The notes beneath the pieces were generated by a model. The model ran no database searches, had not been told where the DNA came from, and worked only from the letters and a program-made list of their open reading frames with translations. Source: CAZWZG01 sp964638245 (GTDB lineage: Bacteria; Pseudomonadota; Alphaproteobacteria; Rhodobacterales; Rhodobacteraceae). From it: a DNA stretch of 16,823 nt. The translations under genes and the position numbers were made by a program. This document shows positions 1-6,930 of the stretch, piece after piece. How positions within the stretch are numbered: position 1 is the first letter of the stretch; each line of letters begins with the position of its first letter. The stretch lies in the NCBI GenBank assembly GCA_964638245.1, contig CAZWZG010000060.1, positions 1-16,823 of the forward strand. Reading direction: 5' to 3'.

Positions 1-223
1 CTTCGATATGGGTCTTGTCGATGAAGGGTGAGCCGTCCATGGACATGTCCATGATCCCGCCCCACATCCGCAAAAGTCGTGCGCGCCCGATCATCGGCAT
101 GATCGCCATGCCGCCTTCGCAGACGTCCTGAACCACGGGCAGGTTTCCGCGCTGTGCATAGGAGTTGTAACCGTCGATATCGCCGCCAAAGGCGGGGCCG
201 CCTTTGTGAGACTGGCTGAGAGA
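1..223 (-). pseudogene. soxB: Continuation of soxB after the in-frame TGA, C-terminus beyond the window
   Basis: Reading on in the same frame past the TGA gives SLSQSHKGGPAFGGDIDGYN, then NSYAQRGNLPVVQDVCEGG and MWGGIMDMSMDGSPFIDKTH at the left edge. These are typical conserved SoxB C-terminal segments, so no frameshift is involved. The first dozen residues after the stop look unlike the usual family pattern (G-H-F-Y-x-SQSDKGGLVFGG): His to Gln, Phe to stop, Tyr to Ser, Asp to His and Leu-Val to Pro-Ala all fall within about 15 codons. Sequence further on looks normal. The rest of the C-terminus, probably some 60 residues, lies outside the window. Confidence 0.85.
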
Positions 224-1063
224 TCACTGGCCGCCGCCGAAGGTGATGACGCCGGGGATGATGGGTTTCAGGCCTTCGGAGACAAAGGCTTGCAGGACGT
301 GGGATTCGATTGGCAGACGCATGCCCGCTTTGGCCATGACGTGGCCTGACGATCCGGCCACGCAGACGGCGATTTTTTTGGCCCGGATTGCGCCGCGCGT
401 GGTTTGAACGCCTGTGGCCACGCCGTTGTCGATGTCAAAGCCGGTGACTTCGCAGTTCTGGATAATGTCGACGCCTTTGGCATCCGCTCCACGGGCATAG
501 CCCCACGCCACCGCGTCGTGGCGCACGGTGCCGCCGCGTGACTGCCAGAGCGCGCCCATGATCGGCAGGCGGGCATTGTCGTAGTCCAGGAACGGGGCCA
601 TTTTCTTGAGCGCGGCCTGATCCAAAAGCTGTCCGCCCGCGCCTGACAGATGCATGGCGTTGCCGCGCCGGACGGCAGCGTCGCGTTGGGCGTCCGAGTG
701 GTACAGGTTCAGGATCCCACGCTGGCTGACCATCGCGTTGTAATTGAAGTCCTGTTCAAGGCCTTCCCAGAGCTTCAGCGAGAATTCGTAGAACGGCTGG
801 TTGCCTTCCAGCAGGTAGTTCGAGCGGATGATCGTCGTGTTGCGCCCCACATTGCCGCCCCCGATCCAGCCCTTTTCCAGCACTGCCACATTGGTGATGC
901 CATAGACGTTGGCCAGATAATGCGCGGTCGCCAGCCCGTGACCGCCACCGCCGACGATGACGATATCGTACGCGGCCTTCGGCTCGGGCTCCCGCCATGC
1001 GGGCGTCCAGCCTTTGTTGCCGGTCAGGCCTTCTTTGAGAATGCGAAGTGCGTTGTAGCGCAT
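224..1063 (-). CDS. soxB: Sarcosine oxidase beta subunit, readable N-terminal part up to an in-frame stop
   Basis: This is the beta subunit of heterotetrameric sarcosine oxidase, which oxidatively demethylates sarcosine to glycine, H2O2 and 5,10-methylene-tetrahydrofolate in the cytoplasm. Residues 34-50 form the dinucleotide fold (VIVGGGGHGLATAHYL). GGNVGRNTTIIRSNY follows at about 69-83, and RHDAVAWGYAR at 181-191 holds His182, which by position is probably the histidine that binds FMN covalently in this family. The ATG at 1063 has an upstream AGGGAA. The reading frame meets TGA at 226-224 after 279 codons, but recognisable SoxB sequence continues in the same frame to the window edge. SoxB is normally a little over 400 residues, so this stop falls inside the protein. 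It could be real inactivation or a base-calling or assembly error. The soxD, soxA and soxG partners would be expected beyond the left edge. Family assignment is very secure; the integrity of the gene is not. Confidence 0.93.
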   Translation of the reverse strand: MRYNALRILKEGLTGNKGWTPAWREPEPKAAYDIVIVGGGGHGLATAHYLANVYGITNVAVLEKGWIGGGNVGRNTTIIRSNYLLEGNQPFYEFSLKLWEGLEQDFNYNAMVSQRGILNLYHSDAQRDAAVRRGNAMHLSGAGGQLLDQAALKKMAPFLDYDNARLPIMGALWQSRGGTVRHDAVAWGYARGADAKGVDIIQNCEVTGFDIDNGVATGVQTTRGAIRAKKIAVCVAGSSGHVMAKAGMRLPIESHVLQAFVSEGLKPIIPGVITFGGGQ

Positions 1064-1142
1064 GAATGTTCCCTGTTCGAAGTGACCCTAACGGGATCAG
1101 GGCCAAGGGAAAGCGCCATAAACGGACAAAAAAGCGCAGTTT

Positions 1143-1205
1143 CGCGACATGGGTGGTGCGGGTCGCGGGTGTGGCGAAAAATGTCGCGGTGATACATGTG
1201 TCGCG
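1143..1205. promoter_or_regulatory. Candidate operator region between divergent soxB and the oxidase operon
   Basis: The 194-bp gap between the divergent soxB and oxidase genes carries the word TGTCGCG three times. Two are direct repeats on the plus strand at 1182-1188 and 1199-1205, a 17-bp period. One is on the minus strand at 1149-1143, making an inverted pair (CGCGACAT at 1143-1150, ATGTCGCG at 1181-1188). This is a plausible regulator binding region serving both promoters. I could not identify convincing -35 and -10 elements and cannot name the regulator. Confidence 0.35.
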
Positions 1206-1257
1206 CGGGGCGCGGGGGCAGGGTTTGCAAGGAGAGCTTGTCCGAGAAAGGGACCCC

Positions 1258-2598
1258 ATGGCGTTTCCATCCCACGCAGATTTCGTGATCATCGGCGCTG
1301 GCATCCACGGGGTGTCGACCGCGTGGAAACTGGCCGAACGGTTGGCCGAGCGGGGCGAGACGGTCGAAGGGCGGATCGTCATTCTGGACAAGACCGGGAT
1401 TGCGGCAGGCGCCTCGGGGATTGCCTGTGGTGTCGTGCGCAACAACTACTTTCAGCCCGCGATGCGGCGGCTGATGCAGCACTCGGTTGGGGTCTGGGAA
1501 AGCGATCCCGAAGGATTGAGCTATCACCCCGTGGGATATTTGCAGATCAGTTCTGAGAGCATGCATGACGACGTTGGGACGATCTTTGCCCAGCAGCAGG
1601 AGATCGGGTACGAGAGTGTTTTTATCGAGGGCGAGGCCGCTTGTACGTCTTACATGCAGGGGATCTTCGCGGACTGGCAGGCGCAGAAGATCACGTCCGT
1701 TTTGCACGAAAAGCAGGGTGGTTTCTCGAACCAGACCAAGACGATGTATGCGCTGGCCAAGCGGGTCGAGGCGTTGGGCGTGCGGATCATCACCGGGGTC
1801 GAGGTGACGGGCTTTGTGTCCGAGAATGGCTCTGGCGCGATCCGGTCGGTTGAGACGACGAAAGGCGCGATCACCTGCGAGCGGGTGATTATCGGCGCCG
1901 GGCCTTGGGTGCGGGATTTCTGGTCGATGCTGGATTTGCCGCGTCAGATCACGGTGCGTCAGGACGGAGTGGATCATTCCGGCGTCGATATGTGGCGGTA
2001 TTGGCAGTTGGAAGAGGGCGTGCTGCTCGTTGATCCCGAGACGGGGCGGGCGGATGATGGCTCTCTCCCGCCGGTGGTGCATGTGGATACCGATGCGGCC
2101 TTGGTCTCGACTGTGGATGGTTCGGTGATCACGGAAGAGATGTGGGGGATCTACTACAAACCGGACTTCCATTTCGGCGGGATCCAAGGGGGCGCGTCGC
2201 CTTACAGGGTCGAAACGCCCGTGGATGAAGTTCAGATCGATCCGTATGGGCCGTCGAGCCCGGAGTTCGTCGCCTCGCCCGAGTTTGCCCATATGTGGGT
2301 CAGTGCCCTGGCCCATTGCCAGGCGCGCTATGAGGGGAAGATGCCGAAGTATCACCGCGAGGCGTCGGGTGGAGTCGGGTGCTTTACCCCCGACAGTTTC
2401 CCCGTGTTCGACCATTTCCGCGAGAATGCGACGGTGATTGCCGACAGCAATCACGGCTGGAAGATGATCGGGGTCGGGCATTTGATAGCGGATGAGGTTT
2501 TGGGCGAGCGGCAGGAGCTGCTCGAGCCATTCCGGTTTGATCGGTTCGCCAAGGGGGACCTGCATCCGGTGTCGAATTCTCCCTATCCCTGGAGCTAG
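1258..2598 (+). CDS. FAD-dependent oxidoreductase, DAO (glycine/sarcosine oxidase-like) family
   Basis: A 446-residue flavoprotein of the D-amino acid oxidase fold, which oxidises the C-N bond of small amines or N-methyl amino acids. The N-terminal FAD-binding motif is IIGAGIHGVSTAWKL (Gly13, Gly15, Gly18), then VILDKTGIAAGASG at 42-54. The family's second FAD-binding stretch is VIIGAGPWV at 210-218, and the C-terminal signature is GGVGCFTPDSFPVFD near 371-385 with NHGWKMIGVGHLIADE near 398-413. The frame is open upstream, but the ATG at 1258 is chosen because the FAD motif begins about ten residues later and AAAGGGA precedes it by about five bases. It diverges from soxB and heads a cassette with an aldehyde dehydrogenase 75 bp downstream, which suggests an oxidation releasing an aldehyde. 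The substrate is unknown; the neighbouring soxB makes a methylated amine attractive. Confidence 0.85.
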   Translation: MAFPSHADFVIIGAGIHGVSTAWKLAERLAERGETVEGRIVILDKTGIAAGASGIACGVVRNNYFQPAMRRLMQHSVGVWESDPEGLSYHPVGYLQISSESMHDDVGTIFAQQQEIGYESVFIEGEAACTSYMQGIFADWQAQKITSVLHEKQGGFSNQTKTMYALAKRVEALGVRIITGVEVTGFVSENGSGAIRSVETTKGAITCERVIIGAGPWVRDFWSMLDLPRQITVRQDGVDHSGVDMWRYWQLEEGVLLVDPETGRADDGSLPPVVHVDTDAALVSTVDGSVITEEMWGIYYKPDFHFGGIQGGASPYRVETPVDEVQIDPYGPSSPEFVASPEFAHMWVSALAHCQARYEGKMPKYHREASGGVGCFTPDSFPVFDHFRENATVIADSNHGWKMIGVGHLIADEVLGERQELLEPFRFDRFAKGDLHPVSNSPYPWS

Positions 2599-2673
2599 TC
2601 CAGTCATTCCGGCGGTGGTCTCACGCCCGACATGCCGCTAGGCTCGGGCGCGTCAGCTTAGGGAGGAGCCGGA

Positions 2674-4182
2674 ATGAGCAATATGGATCAGGTCATCACG
2701 ACCGATATCGTGATCAACGGCGATGCGCGGCCCGCCTCGAACGGGGCGACCTATCCGCTTTATAACCCCGCGCGCCCGAGCGAATTGGTTGGGCATGCTG
2801 CGGCAGCCACCAAAGAGGACATGAATGCCGCCGTCGAAGCGGCCCATGCGGCGTTCCCGGCCTGGGCCGCGCTGGGATTTGCCGAGCGTATCAGGATTAT
2901 GCGCGAGATCGCCAAGGCTCTGGCGGCGGATGAAGAAGACATCAAGTACCGCTCGCGCCTGTTTACGCGCGAGCATGGGAAAATTGCTCGCGAGACGATG
3001 CTGGAAATGTCGCGGCTGGGGGATCGGTTCCTGCAGGCTGCCGCATACGGCGAGCGGATCGCGATTGACGAGGTCATGGGACCCGCACCGGTTGGACCGG
3101 CGTTCGATACGGTTGTGATGCGCCAGCCGCGCGGGGTGGCGGCGTTGATCGTGCCCTGGAACTGGCCGCTATCGATCCTTGGCGCGAAGCTGCCGCAAGC
3201 TCTGGTCACCGGGAACACGGTGGTGGTGAAACCCAGCGAGGACAGCGCGATGGCGCCCGTTCTGACGCTGGAGATCATTGCCGAGATGCTGCCGCCGGGT
3301 GTGATCAACATCATCACGGGTGATGCCAAGGAGATCGGGGATACACTGACAGGGCATCCCTTGGTGCGGCATGTGAATTTCACGGGCTCGATTGGTGTTG
3401 GCAAGCATGTGATGAAGGTGGCAGCGGATAATCTGACGCCTGTGACGCTGGAACTGGGCGGCAATGATGCGGCCATCGTTCTGGACGACGCCAAGCTGGA
3501 CGACGAGGTGTTCAACCGGATGTACTGGGGTGCCTTTGGATCGACCGGGCAGATCTGCATGGCGATGAAGCGGCTTTACGTCCACGAAAGCGTCTACGAC
3601 GACGTGGTCGACGGGTTTACCGCGGCTTGTGAGCGGGCGGTGGTCGGTGATGGGCTGTTGCCTGAGACGACGATGGGGCCGCTCAACAACCCGCGTCAGT
3701 TGAAAGTCGTCACCGATATGATTGCCGAAGCGCGCGCCAAGGGGGCGGACCTGAAGGAATGCGGTCAGGTGCCGGATGAAGAGCTCTATTTCGGTGGCGG
3801 GTATTTCCAGAAGCCCGCGCTGGTGTATGACGCTGATCCCGCGCTTTCGATGGTCAAGGACGAGCAATTCGGGCCGTGCCTGCCGATTATGAAGTTCAAG
3901 ACCGAGGACGACGCGATCGTGGCGGCCAATGACAGCATCTTTGGTTTGTGTTCTTCGGTCTGGACCGAGGATCGCGACCGAGCCATGGGTTTGGCGCGGC
4001 GGCTGGAAGCGGGCTACACCTATATCAACGGGCATGGGCCCATGGCGCAGGATGGCCGCGGACCGTTCGGCGGATTCAAACAAAGCGGGATCGGGCGCAA
4101 CCTTGGGTATGACGGGGTTCTGGCCTTTGCAGAGCCGCACTCGGTTTCCGCGCCTGCCGGATTTCTTGTGGAGGACAACTAA
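2674..4182 (+). CDS. NAD(P)-dependent aldehyde dehydrogenase
   Basis: A 502-residue cytoplasmic enzyme of the aldehyde dehydrogenase superfamily, oxidising an aldehyde to its acid with NAD(P)+. All key residues are present: Asn163 in VPWNWPL, general base Glu260 in LELGGN, and catalytic Cys295 in GQICMA. KPSE at about 187-190 and GRGPFGGFKQSGIGRN near the C-terminus are also typical. The length is normal and the ATG has a strong GGAGG seven bases upstream. It lies 75 bp behind the flavin oxidase gene, and its stop overlaps the start of the OsmC gene (TAATG), so the last two genes are translationally coupled. The likely role is removal of the aldehyde released by the upstream oxidase. Which aldehyde cannot be told from sequence. 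Confidence 0.93.
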   Translation: MSNMDQVITTDIVINGDARPASNGATYPLYNPARPSELVGHAAAATKEDMNAAVEAAHAAFPAWAALGFAERIRIMREIAKALAADEEDIKYRSRLFTREHGKIARETMLEMSRLGDRFLQAAAYGERIAIDEVMGPAPVGPAFDTVVMRQPRGVAALIVPWNWPLSILGAKLPQALVTGNTVVVKPSEDSAMAPVLTLEIIAEMLPPGVINIITGDAKEIGDTLTGHPLVRHVNFTGSIGVGKHVMKVAADNLTPVTLELGGNDAAIVLDDAKLDDEVFNRMYWGAFGSTGQICMAMKRLYVHESVYDDVVDGFTAACERAVVGDGLLPETTMGPLNNPRQLKVVTDMIAEARAKGADLKECGQVPDEELYFGGGYFQKPALVYDADPALSMVKDEQFGPCLPIMKFKTEDDAIVAANDSIFGLCSSVWTEDRDRAMGLARRLEAGYTYINGHGPMAQDGRGPFGGFKQSGIGRNLGYDGVLAFAEPHSVSAPAGFLVEDN

Positions 4183-5363
4183 TGGGCAAGCTGGGCGAAG
4201 ATATCATCGGGACGAGCACGAACCCGCCGTTTTACGCGATTGCCAATGGCGACGCGGTGGGCATCGACGCTCCTGAAAACCGGATGGGCGATGCTGTGCG
4301 CACGTGGGTGCGGTCGTTGTCGGGGTTCCAGAAAGAGGCGTTCGTGCGTTCGGCCAAGACCGGCAAGACGTGGCGGTTGGTGTCCGATGAAGGCGATTAT
4401 CTGAGCGGGTATGACGCCGCGCCCTGTCCGTTGGCGTTTCTGACCTGCGGGATGATCGCAAGCTTCATGAACGAGATCACGGCGCTGGCCAAGATGCGCG
4501 GGATCGAGATCCGCAAGCTGAAGCTGATCCAGAACAATTACTACACGATGAAGGGCTCGATGCCCAAGCGCACCATGATCGGTGGCGCCGAGAATATCGA
4601 GTTGGAGGTACAGATCGATTGCGATCTAGACGATGCGGCGTTGAACGAGTTTCTGGTGCAGGCGACCTATGCGTCGCCCCTGAACGGGTTGATGCGGGGA
4701 CAGATCCCGAGCCTGTTCAAGCTGGCCAAGAATGGCGTAGGCTTGGCGACGGCGAAGGCCAAGGAATTGGACGCGCCGCTTTTGATGGACCCCAATGGGC
4801 ATTTCACCAAAGGCGAGGTTGCGGTGAGCGATCTGGAGTTGGTCAAGCCCGTGGGCAAGTCGCCAAAGAAAGAAGTCGCGCTGGGCACGCAGGCGGCAGC
4901 AAGCTCGCTGGCCGATGAGCAGAACCGGCGGCTGAACCCCGGCGCGACGGCGGTATTGCGCGAGGATGGCGTGAAGGAAATTACGCAAGTGCTGTATTCG
5001 CCGCACGGGACGTCCTTCCGGTTCCTGAGTTCTGAGGACGGGCGCGCGCCGGATGCCAACACGCTGATCTCGGCGGGGATCGGGTTCTGTTTCATGACGC
5101 AGTTCGGTCGGTTCGTGTCGATGCTGAAGCTCGACCTGCCCGAGTACCGGATCGCGCAGGACACGCATTTCAGCCTCGGCGGTGCGTCGGGGGGGACGGG
5201 TGAGGCTGGGAAGGCCGATCCGATCGAGACCCATGTTTATCTGCAGACCTCCGAGAGCGATGAGGTGGCGCAAGAGATGCTCGACATTTCGGAGCAGACT
5301 TGTTTCCTCCATGCGTTCTGCCGGACGGACCTGAAGACCAAGCTGAAGGTGACGCGCGTCTAA
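4182..5363 (+). CDS. Double-domain OsmC-family protein (predicted thiol peroxidase)
   Basis: At 393 residues this is about twice the length of a standard OsmC/Ohr protein and appears to contain two OsmC-like halves. Half one has APCPLAFLTCGMIASF (Cys82, Cys89) and then ATYASPLNGL near 161-170, where the family's second active cysteine would lie but Ser165 is seen. Half two has SAGIGFCFMTQFGRF (Cys303) and SEQTCFLHAFC (Cys374, Cys380), a spacing of about 70 that suits a complete cysteine pair. OsmC/Ohr proteins reduce peroxides, particularly organic ones. The ATG at 4182 overlaps the aldehyde dehydrogenase stop and has GGAGG seven bases upstream. As last gene of the cassette it may remove peroxide made by the flavin oxidase. 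Family assignment is secure; the peroxidase role and the mapping of the second half are inference. Confidence 0.85.
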   Translation: MGKLGEDIIGTSTNPPFYAIANGDAVGIDAPENRMGDAVRTWVRSLSGFQKEAFVRSAKTGKTWRLVSDEGDYLSGYDAAPCPLAFLTCGMIASFMNEITALAKMRGIEIRKLKLIQNNYYTMKGSMPKRTMIGGAENIELEVQIDCDLDDAALNEFLVQATYASPLNGLMRGQIPSLFKLAKNGVGLATAKAKELDAPLLMDPNGHFTKGEVAVSDLELVKPVGKSPKKEVALGTQAAASSLADEQNRRLNPGATAVLREDGVKEITQVLYSPHGTSFRFLSSEDGRAPDANTLISAGIGFCFMTQFGRFVSMLKLDLPEYRIAQDTHFSLGGASGGTGEAGKADPIETHVYLQTSESDEVAQEMLDISEQTCFLHAFCRTDLKTKLKVTRV

Positions 5364-5539
5364 GGCGGGTCGCTCCGACCGGCGGGTCCGGCAACGTCAC
5401 CCGCTCCAGCTGGGTTATGGGCTCGTTCTGTGACGCAGCGAATGAGCGTCCAGCGGATGATGGTTCCAGGATTTCCACGCAGCCGGTCGCAGCAGCGTGG
5501 CATGCGGAACTTGTTCGCAGGGTCATTGCGCCCGCGGCT

Positions 5540-6013
5540 CTACCAATGGCGTGTGCCGGGCGCGCCCTTGACGATGCCGGTGAGGTTGGGCGTGACCCAT
5601 CCGCCGTAGAAATCGCCCGGCTGCGGTGTGGCGGTGACGCCGCCGACACTGCAGCGCTCCATCAGTGTGACGTAGAACGCGAGGTATCCGGCGATCGGGA
5701 GAAAACCTCGCGTTGGTGCGTCGTAGGTCCACGCCGCGCGGCGGGCCGTTTTGCCGCCAGCGGTAATGTCGAAATAAGCGGCTCTGCCTTTCCATTCACA
5801 GAAACTGCCGCCGCCTGCGGGCGTCAGTGTCGCCGTCACGGCGTCGCGCGGGATGTAGTAGGTCGGCGCGTGGTGGGTTTCGAGCACGCGGTAGGCCGCG
5901 TCTGTGGAGACGATGGTTTCACCGCCGAGGACGATCTCGATGGTCTGAGGCACGGGTTCCAGCGTGGGCGGGCGCGGGTAGGATTGGACGTCTTCTTGGG
6001 GCAGGTCGGTCAT
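5540..6013 (-). CDS. DUF427 domain-containing protein
   Basis: A 157-residue protein of the DUF427 family, a small beta-rich domain of unknown function. The family pattern is clear: PTYYIPRDAVTATL at about 50-63, FCEWKGRAAYFDI at 71-83, AAWTYDAP at 93-100 and GYLAFY at 109-114. The tail GDFYGGWVTPNLTGIVKGAPGT is typical of longer proteobacterial members. The start is the ATG at 6013, which overlaps the TGA of the upstream oxidoreductase (ATGA). There is no obvious Shine-Dalgarno, so translation probably depends on coupling. The frame stays open upstream but encodes low-complexity Pro/Arg sequence antisense-like to nothing recognisable, so the longer form is rejected. It ends convergent with the OsmC gene, with 176 bp between that hold no gene I can see. 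Confidence 0.85.
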   Translation of the reverse strand: MTDLPQEDVQSYPRPPTLEPVPQTIEIVLGGETIVSTDAAYRVLETHHAPTYYIPRDAVTATLTPAGGGSFCEWKGRAAYFDITAGGKTARRAAWTYDAPTRGFLPIAGYLAFYVTLMERCSVGGVTATPQPGDFYGGWVTPNLTGIVKGAPGTRHW

Positions 6014-6930
6014 GGTGTGTCCAGAATGGCTTGGGCAATGGCGGTGCCGGAGGTCCAGGCATGCTCGACCTTGGCCCCGAGGCACCAGTCGCCGCCGAGG
6101 TAGAGGGTGCCGTTGTTCAAGAACCGCTGGCCCACGGGCGAGGCGACGGTGGCGTAGCGCCAGCGGTGGGCAGAGGCATAGGCGACATGGGCTGGGTCGA
6201 TGCCGAGGCGGTGGCAGGCGAGTGGCAGCATCAGGTTGGCGATGGCATCCTTGTCCAGTTCGAGGTGCTCTTGGCTGAAGGCGAGGCTGGCTTGGGCCAC
6301 CCATGCTTCCATGCCGGGACGGACTGGCTTGGCGCTATTGCGGGACAGCCATGCGATGGGGTCGTCTGGGTCCCGACGGGTGACGAAACCAGGATCGGGC
6401 GTGGCGTTTGCGAAGCCCAGCATGAGCGTCAGGTTCGGGACCATCTGTGCAGTGCGAACGGCTTGCGAAAGCGCATGATTAGGGCCAATCAGGTTCAGCG
6501 TCTGAGGCTGTGGGGCGGTGAGGATCAGTGTTTCGGCCGCATAGTCGTCGCCGGACGTGGACAGGTGCCAAAGGCCGTCTTGCTGGGTGATCCCAGTGAC
6601 CTCTGTGTTCTGGCGAATGTCGATGTTGTGGGCGAGTGATTTTGCCAGACCGCTCATCCCGGGTGTGCCGACACACGCGCCGGGGGCGGCGTCGAGCCAC
6701 GCGGTGGCGATGGTTTCGAGAACGGCCTGGAACGGCGCGGTCTTGGCTCGCACGTATTGTGCACCGTGGTCAAAGTGCCAGCCGTCGGAGGTGCGGCGGG
6801 TGGCGAGTCGCCCGCCGATGCCGCGCCCTTTGTCCAGGACGAGCGGTGCGTGCCCTTCGTCGGTCAGCGCGCGCGCGCAGGCGATCCCGGCCATGCCCGC
6901 GCCGATGATGAGGATCGGATAGGTGCTCAT
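6010..6930 (-). CDS. Renalase-like NAD(P)/FAD-dependent oxidoreductase (COG3380 type)
   Basis: A 306-residue flavoprotein. The N-terminal Rossmann motif is ILIIGAGMAGIACARAL (Gly10, Gly12, Gly15), followed by LVLDKGRGIGGRLATRR and FDHGAQYVRAK. This is the layout of the bacterial amine-oxidase-like or renalase-like group. LYLGGDWCLGAKVEHAWTSG near the C-terminus is the second flavin-binding region. Characterised renalases oxidise isomeric dihydro-NAD(P) forms; whether this one does cannot be told. Start at ATG 6930, inside the stop of the photolyase-like gene (ATGA overlap); the end overlaps the DUF427 start in the same way. Both junctions lack a clear Shine-Dalgarno, so the three proteins are probably made together in related amounts. 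Confidence 0.87.
   Translation of the reverse strand: MSTYPILIIGAGMAGIACARALTDEGHAPLVLDKGRGIGGRLATRRTSDGWHFDHGAQYVRAKTAPFQAVLETIATAWLDAAPGACVGTPGMSGLAKSLAHNIDIRQNTEVTGITQQDGLWHLSTSGDDYAAETLILTAPQPQTLNLIGPNHALSQAVRTAQMVPNLTLMLGFANATPDPGFVTRRDPDDPIAWLSRNSAKPVRPGMEAWVAQASLAFSQEHLELDKDAIANLMLPLACHRLGIDPAHVAYASAHRWRYATVASPVGQRFLNNGTLYLGGDWCLGAKVEHAWTSGTAIAQAILDTP

Noticed and set aside
224..226. TGA in soxB as a selenocysteine codon
   Set aside because: The family has an aromatic residue, not cysteine, at this position, neighbouring conserved residues are also altered, and no SECIS-like hairpin was recognised.
1066..1257. Longer N-terminus for the flavin oxidase from an upstream ATG
   Set aside because: Would place over 60 basic, non-family residues before the FAD motif and consume the divergent promoter region.
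1024..2607. A 527-codon open frame antisense to the flavin oxidase
   Set aside because: It encodes Arg/His/Pro-rich sequence with no recognisable domain and mirrors a strong gene on the other strand; long antisense frames are expected at this GC content.
5364..5539. Possible transcription terminator between the convergent OsmC and DUF427 genes
   Set aside because: The only hairpin noticed near the OsmC stop (GGTCG-CTC-CGACC at 5368-5380) has a five-pair stem and no T-run; too weak to call. No gene is seen in this gap.
6014..6304. N-terminal extension of the DUF427 protein
   Set aside because: The upstream in-frame sequence is Pro/Arg/His-rich, lies wholly inside the oxidoreductase gene, and lacks family similarity; ATG 6013 fits the ATGA overlap.
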